From Planctomycetes bacterium GWF2_41_51 (GTDB lineage: Bacteria > Planctomycetota > Phycisphaerae > Sedimentisphaerales > UBA12454), in contig MHXZ01000030.1 of assembly GCA_001825665.1 (NCBI GenBank), positions 1 through 48,566 on the forward strand: a stretch of DNA of 48,566 nt. The letters run 5' to 3'. The translations under genes were made by a program, and so were the position numbers. Under the pieces are notes generated by a model. The model ran no database searches. It was given only the letters and a program-made list of their open reading frames with translations, and was not told where the DNA came from. Below are positions 1 through 9,331 of the stretch, in pieces. Within the stretch, counting starts at the first letter, position 1, and every line of letters starts with the position of its first letter.

Positions 1-2
1 AA

Positions 3-896
3 ATGTGGATGGTCGTCATATCTGGTGTTACTGAAGGTCTTATCAATGGCGTCAATCAAAGACCTATGTTGGAAATTACTGCCATGCCAAGTTGTAGTGA
101 TGTAGCGAAAGCGGGGCGCGGTATCCAGGCAGATTTAAACTATGACTGTTACGTCGATTTAGCAGATTTTTCAGTATTGGCAAATTATTGGATGAGATGT
201 TATGAACCCGGCGATCCGGATTGCTCAATGGAAGAAACGATATCCGAACCGATAGACTATTATATTCCAGTTGGCCAACCAACAGTTGACGGAGACCTCG
301 CTGACTGGGCAACAGCTACCTGGGTTGCTATGGATAGGAGTTACCATGATATTATGTATCATGGCGACCCTTATGATCTTACAAATGCAAAATGGGCTGC
401 CAAGTGGAATCCGGTTACAAATTTAATATATGTAGCTGCAACAGGCGATGATTCAGAACATGTTTTAAAGACAGCATACGAGGACGGGACTGCTAATGAT
501 ATGTTAGAAGTATTTTTGGATTCAACTAACAGCGACCTAACGGATTATAATATTGATTATGCTTTAGCTCAACATTATCTTTGTGCTTCAAATGGTTTAG
601 GAGGCGAATGGATAGTGTTAGGAGGAAGTACGCCGCCGGCAGGTGCTGTCGCAGCCTTTAAAGCCAGAGTTGTTGGAAATACCTATATGTATGAAATGGC
701 GTTACGTCCATACGCAAATCTTGTTAACTCAATTGAATTGACACTTGGTTCCGGGGATATTGTGGGACTTGACGTTGTTATGGGTACACGTACTATTTCG
801 GTATTGGATAATTTTGGCAGGAAAGGACATGATATAAGTGCTGGAAAATACTCGCATTCGGGCGAGTTTATGAATTGTCAACTTTTATCACAGTAG
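3..896 (+). CDS. 3' part of a secreted modular protein: DNRLRE end, dockerin-like segment, CBM9-like domain
   Basis: The gene enters from the left edge; the ATG at 3 is internal, because the first ~22 residues align with residues ~1210-1230 of the GH2 enzyme downstream (shared SGVTEGLING and NQRP words), which is the end of a DNRLRE-type beta-sandwich. A dockerin-like segment follows (LNYDCYVDLADFSVLANYWM, residues ~45-64). The last ~215 residues (from about IDYYIPVGQPTVDGDLADW) look like a CBM9/DOMON-type carbohydrate-binding domain (tDGdLaDW start, EVFLDS strand). It has no catalytic domain inside the window; the enzyme part is presumably upstream. It is followed by a strong hairpin at 941-971. 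Identity of the lost N-terminus is unknown. Confidence 0.75.
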   Translation: MWMVVISGVTEGLINGVNQRPMLEITAMPSCSDVAKAGRGIQADLNYDCYVDLADFSVLANYWMRCYEPGDPDCSMEETISEPIDYYIPVGQPTVDGDLADWATATWVAMDRSYHDIMYHGDPYDLTNAKWAAKWNPVTNLIYVAATGDDSEHVLKTAYEDGTANDMLEVFLDSTNSDLTDYNIDYALAQHYLCASNGLGGEWIVLGGSTPPAGAVAAFKARVVGNTYMYEMALRPYANLVNSIELTLGSGDIVGLDVVMGTRTISVLDNFGRKGHDISAGKYSHSGEFMNCQLLSQ

Positions 897-940
897 CGTT
901 TTTAAAGTTGTTTATATTAAACTTAAAAGTTATTACGGAA

Positions 941-980
941 ATCTGCAGAGTCAATTTATGGCTCTGCAGATATATTTTGT
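941..980 (+). terminator. Hairpin terminator after the first gene
   Basis: Perfect 10-bp inverted repeat ATCTGCAGAG (941-950) / CTCTGCAGAT (962-971) with an 11-nt loop, followed by a T-rich tail (ATATTTTGTT). It lies 44 nt after the stop of the upstream gene and works as a Rho-independent-type terminator by appearance. The possible ATG at 958 of the next frame lies in its loop, which argues against that start. Confidence 0.65.
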
Positions 981-993
981 TAAAGTAAATTTT

Positions 994-3900
994 ATGAAAT
1001 TTATTGTTCCAAAACATTTGCGTAGATTAATCATTTCTTTTATTATCATTTTGGTTTTATGTTTTATTAAAACGCCCAAAGCCCCCGCAATTAGCCTTAA
1101 CGGCACCTGGAATGTTTCAGCAGTACAAAAAGTTGACATTGTTCCTTCTTATATTAACGATCCGTTCTATCAGCAGGGCTGGCAAAATGGCCAATTTTTT
1201 AATCCTGTAATCGCCGCACCTGTACCATTAAATATTTTTTGGCAGTGGACTGGTCGTTCGCCTTGCTGGTCGCCATCCGTCCTGAATGTTGACAATCCTT
1301 TAGATGGTATGCTTTCAATGTGGAGTTTCGGCCAAGCATGTAAAAACTATTATGATGGTCATACAAATATTGTTGTTTGGTACCGCCGTTATTTTACATT
1401 AAATTCTATTGATCCTTCTAAAAAGCTATTTTTAGAGTTTTCAGGCGTAGCAACGGAATCACAGGTATTTGTAAACGGTACGTATGTGGGCCGACATCAT
1501 GGCAGCCATACGAGTTTTAAATTGGATATAACCAATGCAGCTATAACGGGAAGCAATCTTGTCGCTGTACGTTGTATAGTGCCGCTTGGTACCGGGGAAC
1601 TTACAGAGTGGGCCCACAGCATTCATCATTACGCTGGTATTTGGCGAGGTGTGGCAGTTAATGTAAAGGACGTTGATTCAATCGATCACGTTTTAATTGA
1701 TCCCGATCCTATAAATCATAGGCTTTTTTATCGTATATGGCTCTATAATAATGCGTCAACATCATTAACACTTGATATTAATATAATAGATGACGCAACA
1801 GGAAGTGTAGTTGCTTCTTCTAACGGCAGCATTGCGGCTGGCGTTAAAAAACCATCTCCTTTTAATATGAACTTTTCTGGTGAATTGTGGTCTCATGATT
1901 CGCCAAAACTTTATCGAATGCAGGTTATTTTGAGGCGTTCGGGATTATCGGTGGATGTAAAAGAAACCACTTTTGGTTTTCGTTCAGTTGCTTTGCAAAA
2001 TAATAAACTACTCTTAAATGGCAGTCCGATACAAATGTTAGGATATGGCGAGGACGGCAATTTCTTTGGAGGTGAAGGATATAGCAACTCACAAGTAAAG
2101 GATCGTTATAAAGCTCTAATCCAGGCCTATAAGAATAAATCAGCTAATGCAGTCAGGTGGCACAATCCATGTATTCAGGAACAAATCGATGCTTCAGACA
2201 GCTTGGGATTTTTGATATATCAAGGCTGGCATCAAAGTGTTCCTATGGCGGCACGAATGGGTATAGCCGATTATGAAAATTACCTGACTGAATATATTCT
2301 TCAAAACTACAATCATCCATCTATAATCGCATGGCATTTGGCGAACGAGTTATGGGAAAATGGCGATGTGTCATTGCATAACGATCATGGCTATGACATT
2401 GCCAAACCATTAGATACATCAGGAAGGCCTGTTGTGCCAGATTCCGGCAGTTACTCTTTCCCGCAGTTAGGATTGCCGGGCATTAGCAGTTCACTTGATA
2501 TTGTTGACATGCATAATTATGCGGGCGTTTCATTTAAGGCGCTTGGTGAACCACAGAGACGACCATTTACTCAGGTAGCTAGGGTTGTGCAAGAAGCTAT
2601 AAATGAAACTTGCGAAATCTTTGGTTCCAGTAATTTACCTTTTATGCTCGGCGAGAGCGCTGATATTGCGGTTTGGACTGCATTTGATGAAGCTAATTGG
2701 GGACCCGCTAACCCTGACCATGGACAAGGCATATATTACCGTAAGCCGATAGGGCCAGATAATCTCGTTCGTACTGAATTTTTTGAAGAAATTAAAGAGT
2801 ACGATCAGCCATCCTTTGGAATTGGACATGGGGTCAAACATGAAGGTTTCGTAAATTATATTGGCAATCCTGGCGTCGATGCAGGTGATCTTAAAAGTTG
2901 GACAGATGCCGAAGTTGTCAAATACTGCAATGAGCAATATCGTTTGATGCCGCTTACAGGGATACATATCAACGATGGAAGACCATCTACTGATATTCTT
3001 TCGGATTCATTACTTGGTATAACACGCGATCAGATAATGTTTTCTCCAATTTTAGCGATTGCCAGCAATCTGCCGCGACAATTATTTGCCGGCGAGCAAG
3101 TTAGTTTTACTGTAAGCGTCGATAATAAAACAATGAATATTCAAACAGGATTGAAACTTACTACACGGCTGGTTGATGCAAGCACTCATACAGAAATTTT
3201 TGAAAGTGCTGCTGTAACATTGCCAACGATTATAAATTGCAGCTATGCGGATGTTGCTATGTCTTTAACGCCTCCGGTAAGTTTTACCGGCAAGGCTATA
3301 GTTCGTTTGCTTGTTCACACAGGCGATCCAGATTCCCCTATCAGTGAAAATTTTTACTATGTATCTGTGTGTCCTCAAACCTACAATCAAACGATTACTC
3401 AAAATAAAACTTTGACGGTATGGCAGCCAGGAAACCGTAACATAGCATCAACAAAAGCAATCCTTGATGATTTGGGATTAAATTATCAAATTGCCACAAC
3501 CAGCGATATTCTGTCAGGGCTTAAAAAATCCGATTGGCTGCTAATTGCCCAATGCGCTGTATTTGGGCCAAATGGCAGAAATACTGAATGGGATTCAATA
3601 ATGCTTACAGTAGAAAAAGATGTGAAGATGGGTATGAATCTTCTTGTCTTGGAGCAGCTTGGTACAGGTGATCTTGGTCTTGGCGAGGGTATGCAATATA
3701 GACACGTGCCCGGTAATGTTACGGCTGATCCTACGGTATGGGATCATCCTGTTCTAACCAATGTTCCCTGGCACAAATGGTGGATTTGGCGAGGCAATGA
3801 TGGTGATATTGCGCCTTATGTAATTGACATAGGCAGGACAACATTGGCAACGATCGGCGCGCACTTTGATGATGAATTATACTCTGTACTTGCTGAAGGC

Positions 3901-4926
3901 AAACTTGCGACTGGTCGACTTATTTTAAGCCAACCTGATGCCGTTTCACGCTGGCGCTATGATGCTGCGGCCACTCTGTATTTAAGAGAGCTACTGAATT
4001 ATATGGTTTCAGGGAATGCATGGCCACGAAGTCGATCCTGGACTGCCATCGATCATCCCGCAGAAGTCTTCAAATTTCAGTATGGGACCGATGTTGGGGA
4101 GCAAACGTATGATGGTACAGTTGATTCTTATCCGAAAGAGAACTCGCCCACTGCATATGGTTCACACAGTGGCTATAACACAATGTACATTCGTACTACC
4201 GGCGGTGGTATCGGGATATCGAGTTTGATTAAATGGGCGGATATTGAGAACTATCTGCCGACAGATTTGCCGGTACAATCAGCACGTATTGGTTTGACCA
4301 TCCAATCACCTGTGCATGGATTAGACATTAGTATTGCGCAGATGTTAAAGCCCTGGAATGGTTCAGCTCTTAACTGGCTTATTGATGGTATGGGAAATTC
4401 ATGGGCAGCAGCAGGTGCGCAAGGAAGCACCGCGAATGGGGGAATACCTGCCGACAGAGCATTAGGGAATTTGGATACTGTGGTGGTTTCCGCAACTGCG
4501 GCAGCAGGAGACATACTTTGGTTCGATGTGATGCCATCCGTTGTTCAGGGCTGGATAGATAACCCTGCCAGCAATCATGGCGTGCTTGTTTATGGAAGTA
4601 ACCAAACGCAGGCAAATTGGATGATTGCTTTGTCTGGAGTTACGGAGGGGCTTATCAATGGCTTCAATCAAAGGCCTATATTGGAAGTCTCACTTGGGCA
4701 GGAGCCGGTGTATTGCGGAGATAGTGGAACATGGTATCTACCAACCGACTTTAATAAGGATTGTTATACAAATTTAGAGGACTATGCAATATTCGCTGAA
4801 TTATGGCTTAAATGCCCAAACATTGCAGATCCAAACTGCAACGACCCATTTAAAACAAACTTAGGATTATTCTTATTTGATTGGCTGAAATGCACCGATC
4901 CAGTAAATTTGGAATGTAATAATTAA
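994..4926 (+). CDS. Secreted glycoside hydrolase family 2 enzyme with DNRLRE-like and dockerin-like C-terminus
   Basis: Large exo-acting GH2-type enzyme (beta-galactosidase/glucuronidase superfamily), substrate not predictable. The start at 994 gives a clean signal peptide (MKFIVPKHLRRLI then a hydrophobic core). An ATG at 958 is rejected because it sits in the loop of the upstream terminator. Domains in order: sugar-binding jelly roll (~30-210, with FSGVATESQVFVNG), Ig-like domain (~215-330), TIM barrel with NHPSIIAWHLANE (acid/base Glu ~452) and FMLGE (nucleophile Glu ~554), an Ig-like domain, a glutamine-amidotransferase-like Rossmann domain (~805-1005), a DNRLRE-type beta-sandwich (~1025-1230), and two dockerin-like segments from ~1252 (DFNKDCYTNLEDYAIFAELW and NLGLFLFDWLKC). 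At about 1310 residues it is much longer than a minimal GH2. A second GH2 without the tail lies at 9332. Confidence 0.88.
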   Translation: MKFIVPKHLRRLIISFIIILVLCFIKTPKAPAISLNGTWNVSAVQKVDIVPSYINDPFYQQGWQNGQFFNPVIAAPVPLNIFWQWTGRSPCWSPSVLNVDNPLDGMLSMWSFGQACKNYYDGHTNIVVWYRRYFTLNSIDPSKKLFLEFSGVATESQVFVNGTYVGRHHGSHTSFKLDITNAAITGSNLVAVRCIVPLGTGELTEWAHSIHHYAGIWRGVAVNVKDVDSIDHVLIDPDPINHRLFYRIWLYNNASTSLTLDINIIDDATGSVVASSNGSIAAGVKKPSPFNMNFSGELWSHDSPKLYRMQVILRRSGLSVDVKETTFGFRSVALQNNKLLLNGSPIQMLGYGEDGNFFGGEGYSNSQVKDRYKALIQAYKNKSANAVRWHNPCIQEQIDASDSLGFLIYQGWHQSVPMAARMGIADYENYLTEYILQNYNHPSIIAWHLANELWENGDVSLHNDHGYDIAKPLDTSGRPVVPDSGSYSFPQLGLPGISSSLDIVDMHNYAGVSFKALGEPQRRPFTQVARVVQEAINETCEIFGSSNLPFMLGESADIAVWTAFDEANWGPANPDHGQGIYYRKPIGPDNLVRTEFFEEIKEYDQPSFGIGHGVKHEGFVNYIGNPGVDAGDLKSWTDAEVVKYCNEQYRLMPLTGIHINDGRPSTDILSDSLLGITRDQIMFSPILAIASNLPRQLFAGEQVSFTVSVDNKTMNIQTGLKLTTRLVDASTHTEIFESAAVTLPTIINCSYADVAMSLTPPVSFTGKAIVRLLVHTGDPDSPISENFYYVSVCPQTYNQTITQNKTLTVWQPGNRNIASTKAILDDLGLNYQIATTSDILSGLKKSDWLLIAQCAVFGPNGRNTEWDSIMLTVEKDVKMGMNLLVLEQLGTGDLGLGEGMQYRHVPGNVTADPTVWDHPVLTNVPWHKWWIWRGNDGDIAPYVIDIGRTTLATIGAHFDDELYSVLAEGKLATGRLILSQPDAVSRWRYDAAATLYLRELLNYMVSGNAWPRSRSWTAIDHPAEVFKFQYGTDVGEQTYDGTVDSYPKENSPTAYGSHSGYNTMYIRTTGGGIGISSLIKWADIENYLPTDLPVQSARIGLTIQSPVHGLDISIAQMLKPWNGSALNWLIDGMGNSWAAAGAQGSTANGGIPADRALGNLDTVVVSATAAAGDILWFDVMPSVVQGWIDNPASNHGVLVYGSNQTQANWMIALSGVTEGLINGFNQRPILEVSLGQEPVYCGDSGTWYLPTDFNKDCYTNLEDYAIFAELWLKCPNIADPNCNDPFKTNLGLFLFDWLKCTDPVNLECNN

Positions 4927-4984
4927 ATATCATAGTCGATGTTGTCGAAAATATTCACTCAAAATTTTAATTAGGACGCATTGT

Positions 4985-7570
4985 ATGCTAAAATGTTTTT
5001 ATTCAATTGGATTTATTTTGCTATTGACAGTGACTGCCAATCTTTCAGCTATCGAGATGCTTACGGATGATTTTGTTATCGCTACCGCATCTAATGAAAC
5101 CAGTAGAAATTGGGGAGCCGGAAGGACGATTGATCGCTCTGGATTAGATCCCAGCGGACTATATCATAGTGCTCTTGCATATACCACAGGTTGGCAAGGG
5201 GACTTTGCGAACATAATTAATCCAGCTGGAACTCCTGGAAAAGCCTGGATTATGTATGAGTTTGAATATGCAGTCAAGCTGCATAGTATGTGGATTTGGA
5301 ACTTCAATAACACAGATAGTGGCGATACTACTAATAGAGGGCTCAAGAATGTATATGTTGAGTATTCAGAGGATGGAACAACCTGGGCTAAACTGATGAA
5401 TGATTCCAACGATTATTTTGTGTTTGCTAAGGCTCCCGGAACGGATGATTATGCCCACAGTGAAGAATTAAATTTCAATGAAAAAAATGTAAAATACGTT
5501 TTGATAACCGCCTTTGGAGATGGCGCCAACTGGGGAGGACCATGTGCCGGCCTTAGTGAGGTTAGATTTTTTATTCAAAATCCTAATGCAACAAATCCAA
5601 TACCAGCAAATAATCAAATGAATGTTTCTACCAATGTAACCCTTAACTGGACATCCGGCGATTTTGCTTCCTCACATAATGTTTTTTTAGGCTCTGATTT
5701 TAAAGACGTAAATGAAGCTGTTGACCCAAACATATTACCAGGTAGGGGGAATCAGACCGCAAATACATACAATATTAACGGCCTTGAATGCAATAAAATA
5801 TACTACTGGAGAATTGATGAGGTTAATAGCAATGATAATAACAGTATAAAGAAAGGTAAAGTCTGGAAATTTTTAACCAGCGATTGTTTTGTTGGCAGCG
5901 ACGATGCTAATCAAGGACGATATGCTGCAGGTGCTAATCCCGCAAGTGGCAGTACAGATGTGCTTGCCAATGTAACTCTCACCTGGTCGCCGGGGAGTAG
6001 TTCAACGTCTCATGATATCTATTTCGGTACTGATTTTGATTATGTAAAAAATGCTAATCATTCTTCAGATGCATTTAAAGGTAATTTTGAATCACCTTCC
6101 TATAGACCATCTAATCTTGTTTCAGGCAAAAAGTATTACTGGAGAGTTGACGAAGTAAATGATTCTGATCCTTGTAATCTATGGGTCGGTAATGTATGGA
6201 GTTTTACGGTTCTGTTTGATCCGGCTCTTACCGACATATATTTACTGATGGGCCAATCGAATATGACAGGATATGGGATAGTTGAACGTCAAGACAAAAT
6301 TACAAATCCTCGAATCATAAAATTTGGTACAGATGAAAAATGGACGTTAGCTGCTGAAGCTTTGCATGGCGTACCATACGGCGTAGGCCCCGGTTTTGCC
6401 TTTGCAAAAAATATGATTGAACATGATAAATTACGCTCAATAGTATTGATTCCTTGTGCTGTTGGAGGAACAAAGCTCTCACAATGGAGCAAAGGCATGG
6501 AACTTTATGAAAGGGCGGTTCACCTTGGCAAAAAAGCAATGAAGAGCGGTGCCACTATGAAAGGAATCCTCTGGCATCAGGGGGAAGGCGATATGTGGGA
6601 TTGTAACCTGGCCGCAACTTACGAAGCCAGACTCACCCAAATGATTTCTAATATACGGCACGATTTAGGTGTCAATAATCTTTGCTTTGTTAGCGGTGAA
6701 ATAGGAAGATTTGCCGGGGGCACTTGTCGAGGTAAGGTAAACCAGGCTTTGATAAATATCGCTAATAAGGTTGATCGGGTTGGATTTTCTGACTCAAATG
6801 GGCTTACAGGTGATTCCGTGCATTTTGATTCAGTTTCTCAAAGAATATTGGCAGGAAGATACGCTGATCAAATGCGGCAATTTGTTAAATCAGCCAACGA
6901 ACCATATAAAATTACATCAAGCTCTCATTGGGCTCTTACTCCATCCCCGTCTTCCCATTGGTGGCTTTTGCGGCATCAATCTATCCTTGATCGTAATAAG
7001 CAAGGAAATGTTGATCTGATCTTTATTGGAGATTCAATCACACAAGGCTGGGAAGGTGAAGGCCAAGAAGTCTGGCAGCAATACTATGCTAAGCGTAATG
7101 CTGTAAATATGGGTTTTAGCGGAGATCAAACACAGCAGGTTCTTTGGCGGCTATATAATGGAGAACTCGCCGGAATATCGCCTAAACTTGCCGTTATAAT
7201 GATAGGTACAAACAACTCTGGCTGTGACGACAATACAGCTACGGAAATTGGCGAAGGCATAATAGCCATTTGCCAAAAGATTCGTAATGATTTGCCAAAA
7301 ACTAAAATTTTGATTTTGGCCATCTTTCCTCGCGGTGAGCAGCCTTCGCCTCAGCGTGAGAAAAATGCTGCCGCGAGTGAACTTGCCTCGAATATTGCGG
7401 ATAATGAATGGATTTACTATTTAGATATTGGCAGGAAGTTTCTTGATAACGAAGGTACTTTGCCTAAAGATTTGATGCCAGATTTCCTGCACCCCAATGC
7501 AAAAGGCTATCAAATCTGGGCTGAAGCAATTGAGCCTTTAGTTTATAAGCTAATGGATAATGGCAAATAA
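4985..7570 (+). CDS. Secreted two-headed carbohydrate esterase: SASA acetylesterase plus SGNH/GDSL hydrolase
   Basis: Predicted de-acetylating enzyme carrying two different esterase folds in one 861-residue chain. A signal peptide (MLKCFYSIGFILLLTVTANLSA) is followed by an F5/8-type-C (CBM32-like) domain (~25-190), two fibronectin-III-like repeats (~200-300 and ~315-415, each with YYWRIDEVN/YYWRVDEVN), a SASA/CE6-type esterase (GQSNM with Ser ~425; HQGEGD with His ~531) and a C-terminal SGNH hydrolase (GDSITQGW Ser ~684, GTNNS, DFLHP with Asp ~833 and His ~836). All SGNH blocks are visible, so both domains look active. The RBS AGGA lies about 9 nt before the ATG. Its place between GH2 and GH127-like genes suggests it removes O-acetyl groups from the same glycan. 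Whether that is sialate, xylan or pectin is not visible. Confidence 0.88.
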   Translation: MLKCFYSIGFILLLTVTANLSAIEMLTDDFVIATASNETSRNWGAGRTIDRSGLDPSGLYHSALAYTTGWQGDFANIINPAGTPGKAWIMYEFEYAVKLHSMWIWNFNNTDSGDTTNRGLKNVYVEYSEDGTTWAKLMNDSNDYFVFAKAPGTDDYAHSEELNFNEKNVKYVLITAFGDGANWGGPCAGLSEVRFFIQNPNATNPIPANNQMNVSTNVTLNWTSGDFASSHNVFLGSDFKDVNEAVDPNILPGRGNQTANTYNINGLECNKIYYWRIDEVNSNDNNSIKKGKVWKFLTSDCFVGSDDANQGRYAAGANPASGSTDVLANVTLTWSPGSSSTSHDIYFGTDFDYVKNANHSSDAFKGNFESPSYRPSNLVSGKKYYWRVDEVNDSDPCNLWVGNVWSFTVLFDPALTDIYLLMGQSNMTGYGIVERQDKITNPRIIKFGTDEKWTLAAEALHGVPYGVGPGFAFAKNMIEHDKLRSIVLIPCAVGGTKLSQWSKGMELYERAVHLGKKAMKSGATMKGILWHQGEGDMWDCNLAATYEARLTQMISNIRHDLGVNNLCFVSGEIGRFAGGTCRGKVNQALINIANKVDRVGFSDSNGLTGDSVHFDSVSQRILAGRYADQMRQFVKSANEPYKITSSSHWALTPSPSSHWWLLRHQSILDRNKQGNVDLIFIGDSITQGWEGEGQEVWQQYYAKRNAVNMGFSGDQTQQVLWRLYNGELAGISPKLAVIMIGTNNSGCDDNTATEIGEGIIAICQKIRNDLPKTKILILAIFPRGEQPSPQREKNAAASELASNIADNEWIYYLDIGRKFLDNEGTLPKDLMPDFLHPNAKGYQIWAEAIEPLVYKLMDNGK

Positions 7571-7661
7571 CAAATATGTTTGCTGAACTATTTGTCAAAA
7601 ACCTGCAAAAGCGATGGATCATACAGTGTGTCTATTGCTATCTTGATTGAAGGATTCTTGC

Positions 7662-9311
7662 ATGGAAAATTATTTTGATCTTATTAACCGGGTTAAATTA
7701 GGGCTTAATTTCTTAAACAATAATCTTGATGAACGCAAAGGCTGTTTGCCATATTTCGTTACCATCTTTAAGCGTGATCCAGCGGAGGCTCGTCATGATT
7801 GGCCTGATTTTGGAGATTTAACAAGCAGATATATAGAAGCATTTATAAAGGCAAGAGAAATGATCCCTGATTTGGAATATTCCAAAACAGAGTTAGGCTT
7901 GCGCAAATTGTTTAATTCCTATTTCAGTGAAGGCGATGGATTAAGCTATAGGCCTAAGCCGGAAAAACCGTATTATTCCACAATTTTTAAGCGTGATTAT
8001 GATGCGCATGTTGCCGAAGGTTTTGACCAGGCACGTGTGCTTTGGGCACTTTTGGCTTGGTATGAAGAATCCAACGATTCGCAGGTTTATACGCGTATCG
8101 TTGAGCTTGTGAATGGCTTGGATCGCATTTTGATCAAAAAAGAGGATTATGGTTATTACGATCGCTCGACAATTATCCCAGGCATTGTAATTGACCCTGA
8201 CGCAGCGCCCATGCCGCATCAGTATTACTTTTGTGGGACGCAGATACATCCTCTTATCGAAGCGTACCGTAAATTGAAAATCGAAAAGGCTCTTGATATT
8301 GCTTTACGGCTTACAAACTATATTGTGTATCATAGTGATTATTTTTTGACAGATGGAAGCTGGAATTGCACCAAGGGAGCTGGTTTTGAATCAGCGGAGA
8401 TCGATGGCCATACACACAGCCGATTTGCTGTAATTGCCGGAATAACAACTGTGGGGGTGGTAACTGGCAAAAAGGATTTGATTGTAGTCATGAAACGCGC
8501 TTATGATTGGTTTATTCAAAATCACTGCAGCAGTTTTGGTTGGAGCCCCGAGTTTCTTGGCCGCTTTGGGGATGAAAATGAAGGATGCGAAACATGCACC
8601 ATTATGGATCAGATTAACTGTTGCTTTGCTTTCACAGAAGCTGGTTATATAGAATATTATAAAGCAGCGGAAAGGGTGTGCCGTAATCAACTGTTTGAAA
8701 ATCAAATGCTTGATACCCACTTGGTTCGCAACAGTATTGAAAAACCTGACACTGAATTATCATGCTTTCATAATGTCGCATCCATGGTGCGAGGAGGATT
8801 TGCCGGTTGGGCAGCCCCTAATGATTTTATTGGCAATTGCGACCATCATTATTGTCTTATGAATTGCTGTGGTCCCGCCGGCATTCGTGCGATTCATGAT
8901 GTTTGGAATAATATTTACACTGTTCGAGGAACTGATGTATTTGTCAATATCTATATGGATCGTACAGGCCATGAACTTATAATCAAAAATCATCAACCGC
9001 AAAATGACACCATCGAAATCACTGTGAAATCCCAATGTAACTTGCATTTAGCTGTTCGTAGTTGGTTTAACCCGAAAATCAGCATTACAGTAAATGGTAA
9101 GAACCAAAAATTTGTGGTTGCATCTGATTATTTAAAAATCAACAGAGTTTCTGCCGCTTCAAAAGTAATTTTGACTACGCAACTTGAAAACATCCCTGAA
9201 ACTTGTCATGTTAATGGCAGAAATTACGAAGTAACCTGGAAGGGAGATACCGTCATTGCTATTGACCCTCCAGGCAAATACATGCCATTTTACACTAACC
9301 GAAGATCGTAA
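7662..9311 (+). CDS. GH127/DUF1680-like (alpha/alpha)6-barrel glycosidase, probably cytoplasmic
   Basis: Resembles the beta-L-arabinofuranosidase superfamily (GH127/GH142/GH146). In characterised GH127, a Glu and three Cys bind zinc, one Cys being the nucleophile. Here the matching pattern is E-T-C (Glu ~310, Cys ~312) and the pair NCCGPAG (Cys ~402/403). The N-terminal ~380 residues are helical; the last ~130 residues form a beta-sandwich (LHLAVRSWFNPKISITVNG). No signal peptide is seen, in contrast to its secreted neighbours, suggesting action on imported oligosaccharides. I prefer the ATG at 7662, which has GAAGGA 7 nt upstream; a TTG at 7647 would add five residues and lies on that RBS. 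Substrate is inferred only from the fold. Confidence 0.72.
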   Translation: MENYFDLINRVKLGLNFLNNNLDERKGCLPYFVTIFKRDPAEARHDWPDFGDLTSRYIEAFIKAREMIPDLEYSKTELGLRKLFNSYFSEGDGLSYRPKPEKPYYSTIFKRDYDAHVAEGFDQARVLWALLAWYEESNDSQVYTRIVELVNGLDRILIKKEDYGYYDRSTIIPGIVIDPDAAPMPHQYYFCGTQIHPLIEAYRKLKIEKALDIALRLTNYIVYHSDYFLTDGSWNCTKGAGFESAEIDGHTHSRFAVIAGITTVGVVTGKKDLIVVMKRAYDWFIQNHCSSFGWSPEFLGRFGDENEGCETCTIMDQINCCFAFTEAGYIEYYKAAERVCRNQLFENQMLDTHLVRNSIEKPDTELSCFHNVASMVRGGFAGWAAPNDFIGNCDHHYCLMNCCGPAGIRAIHDVWNNIYTVRGTDVFVNIYMDRTGHELIIKNHQPQNDTIEITVKSQCNLHLAVRSWFNPKISITVNGKNQKFVVASDYLKINRVSAASKVILTTQLENIPETCHVNGRNYEVTWKGDTVIAIDPPGKYMPFYTNRRS

Positions 9312-9331
9312 CAATTATGGAGAACTTTAAA

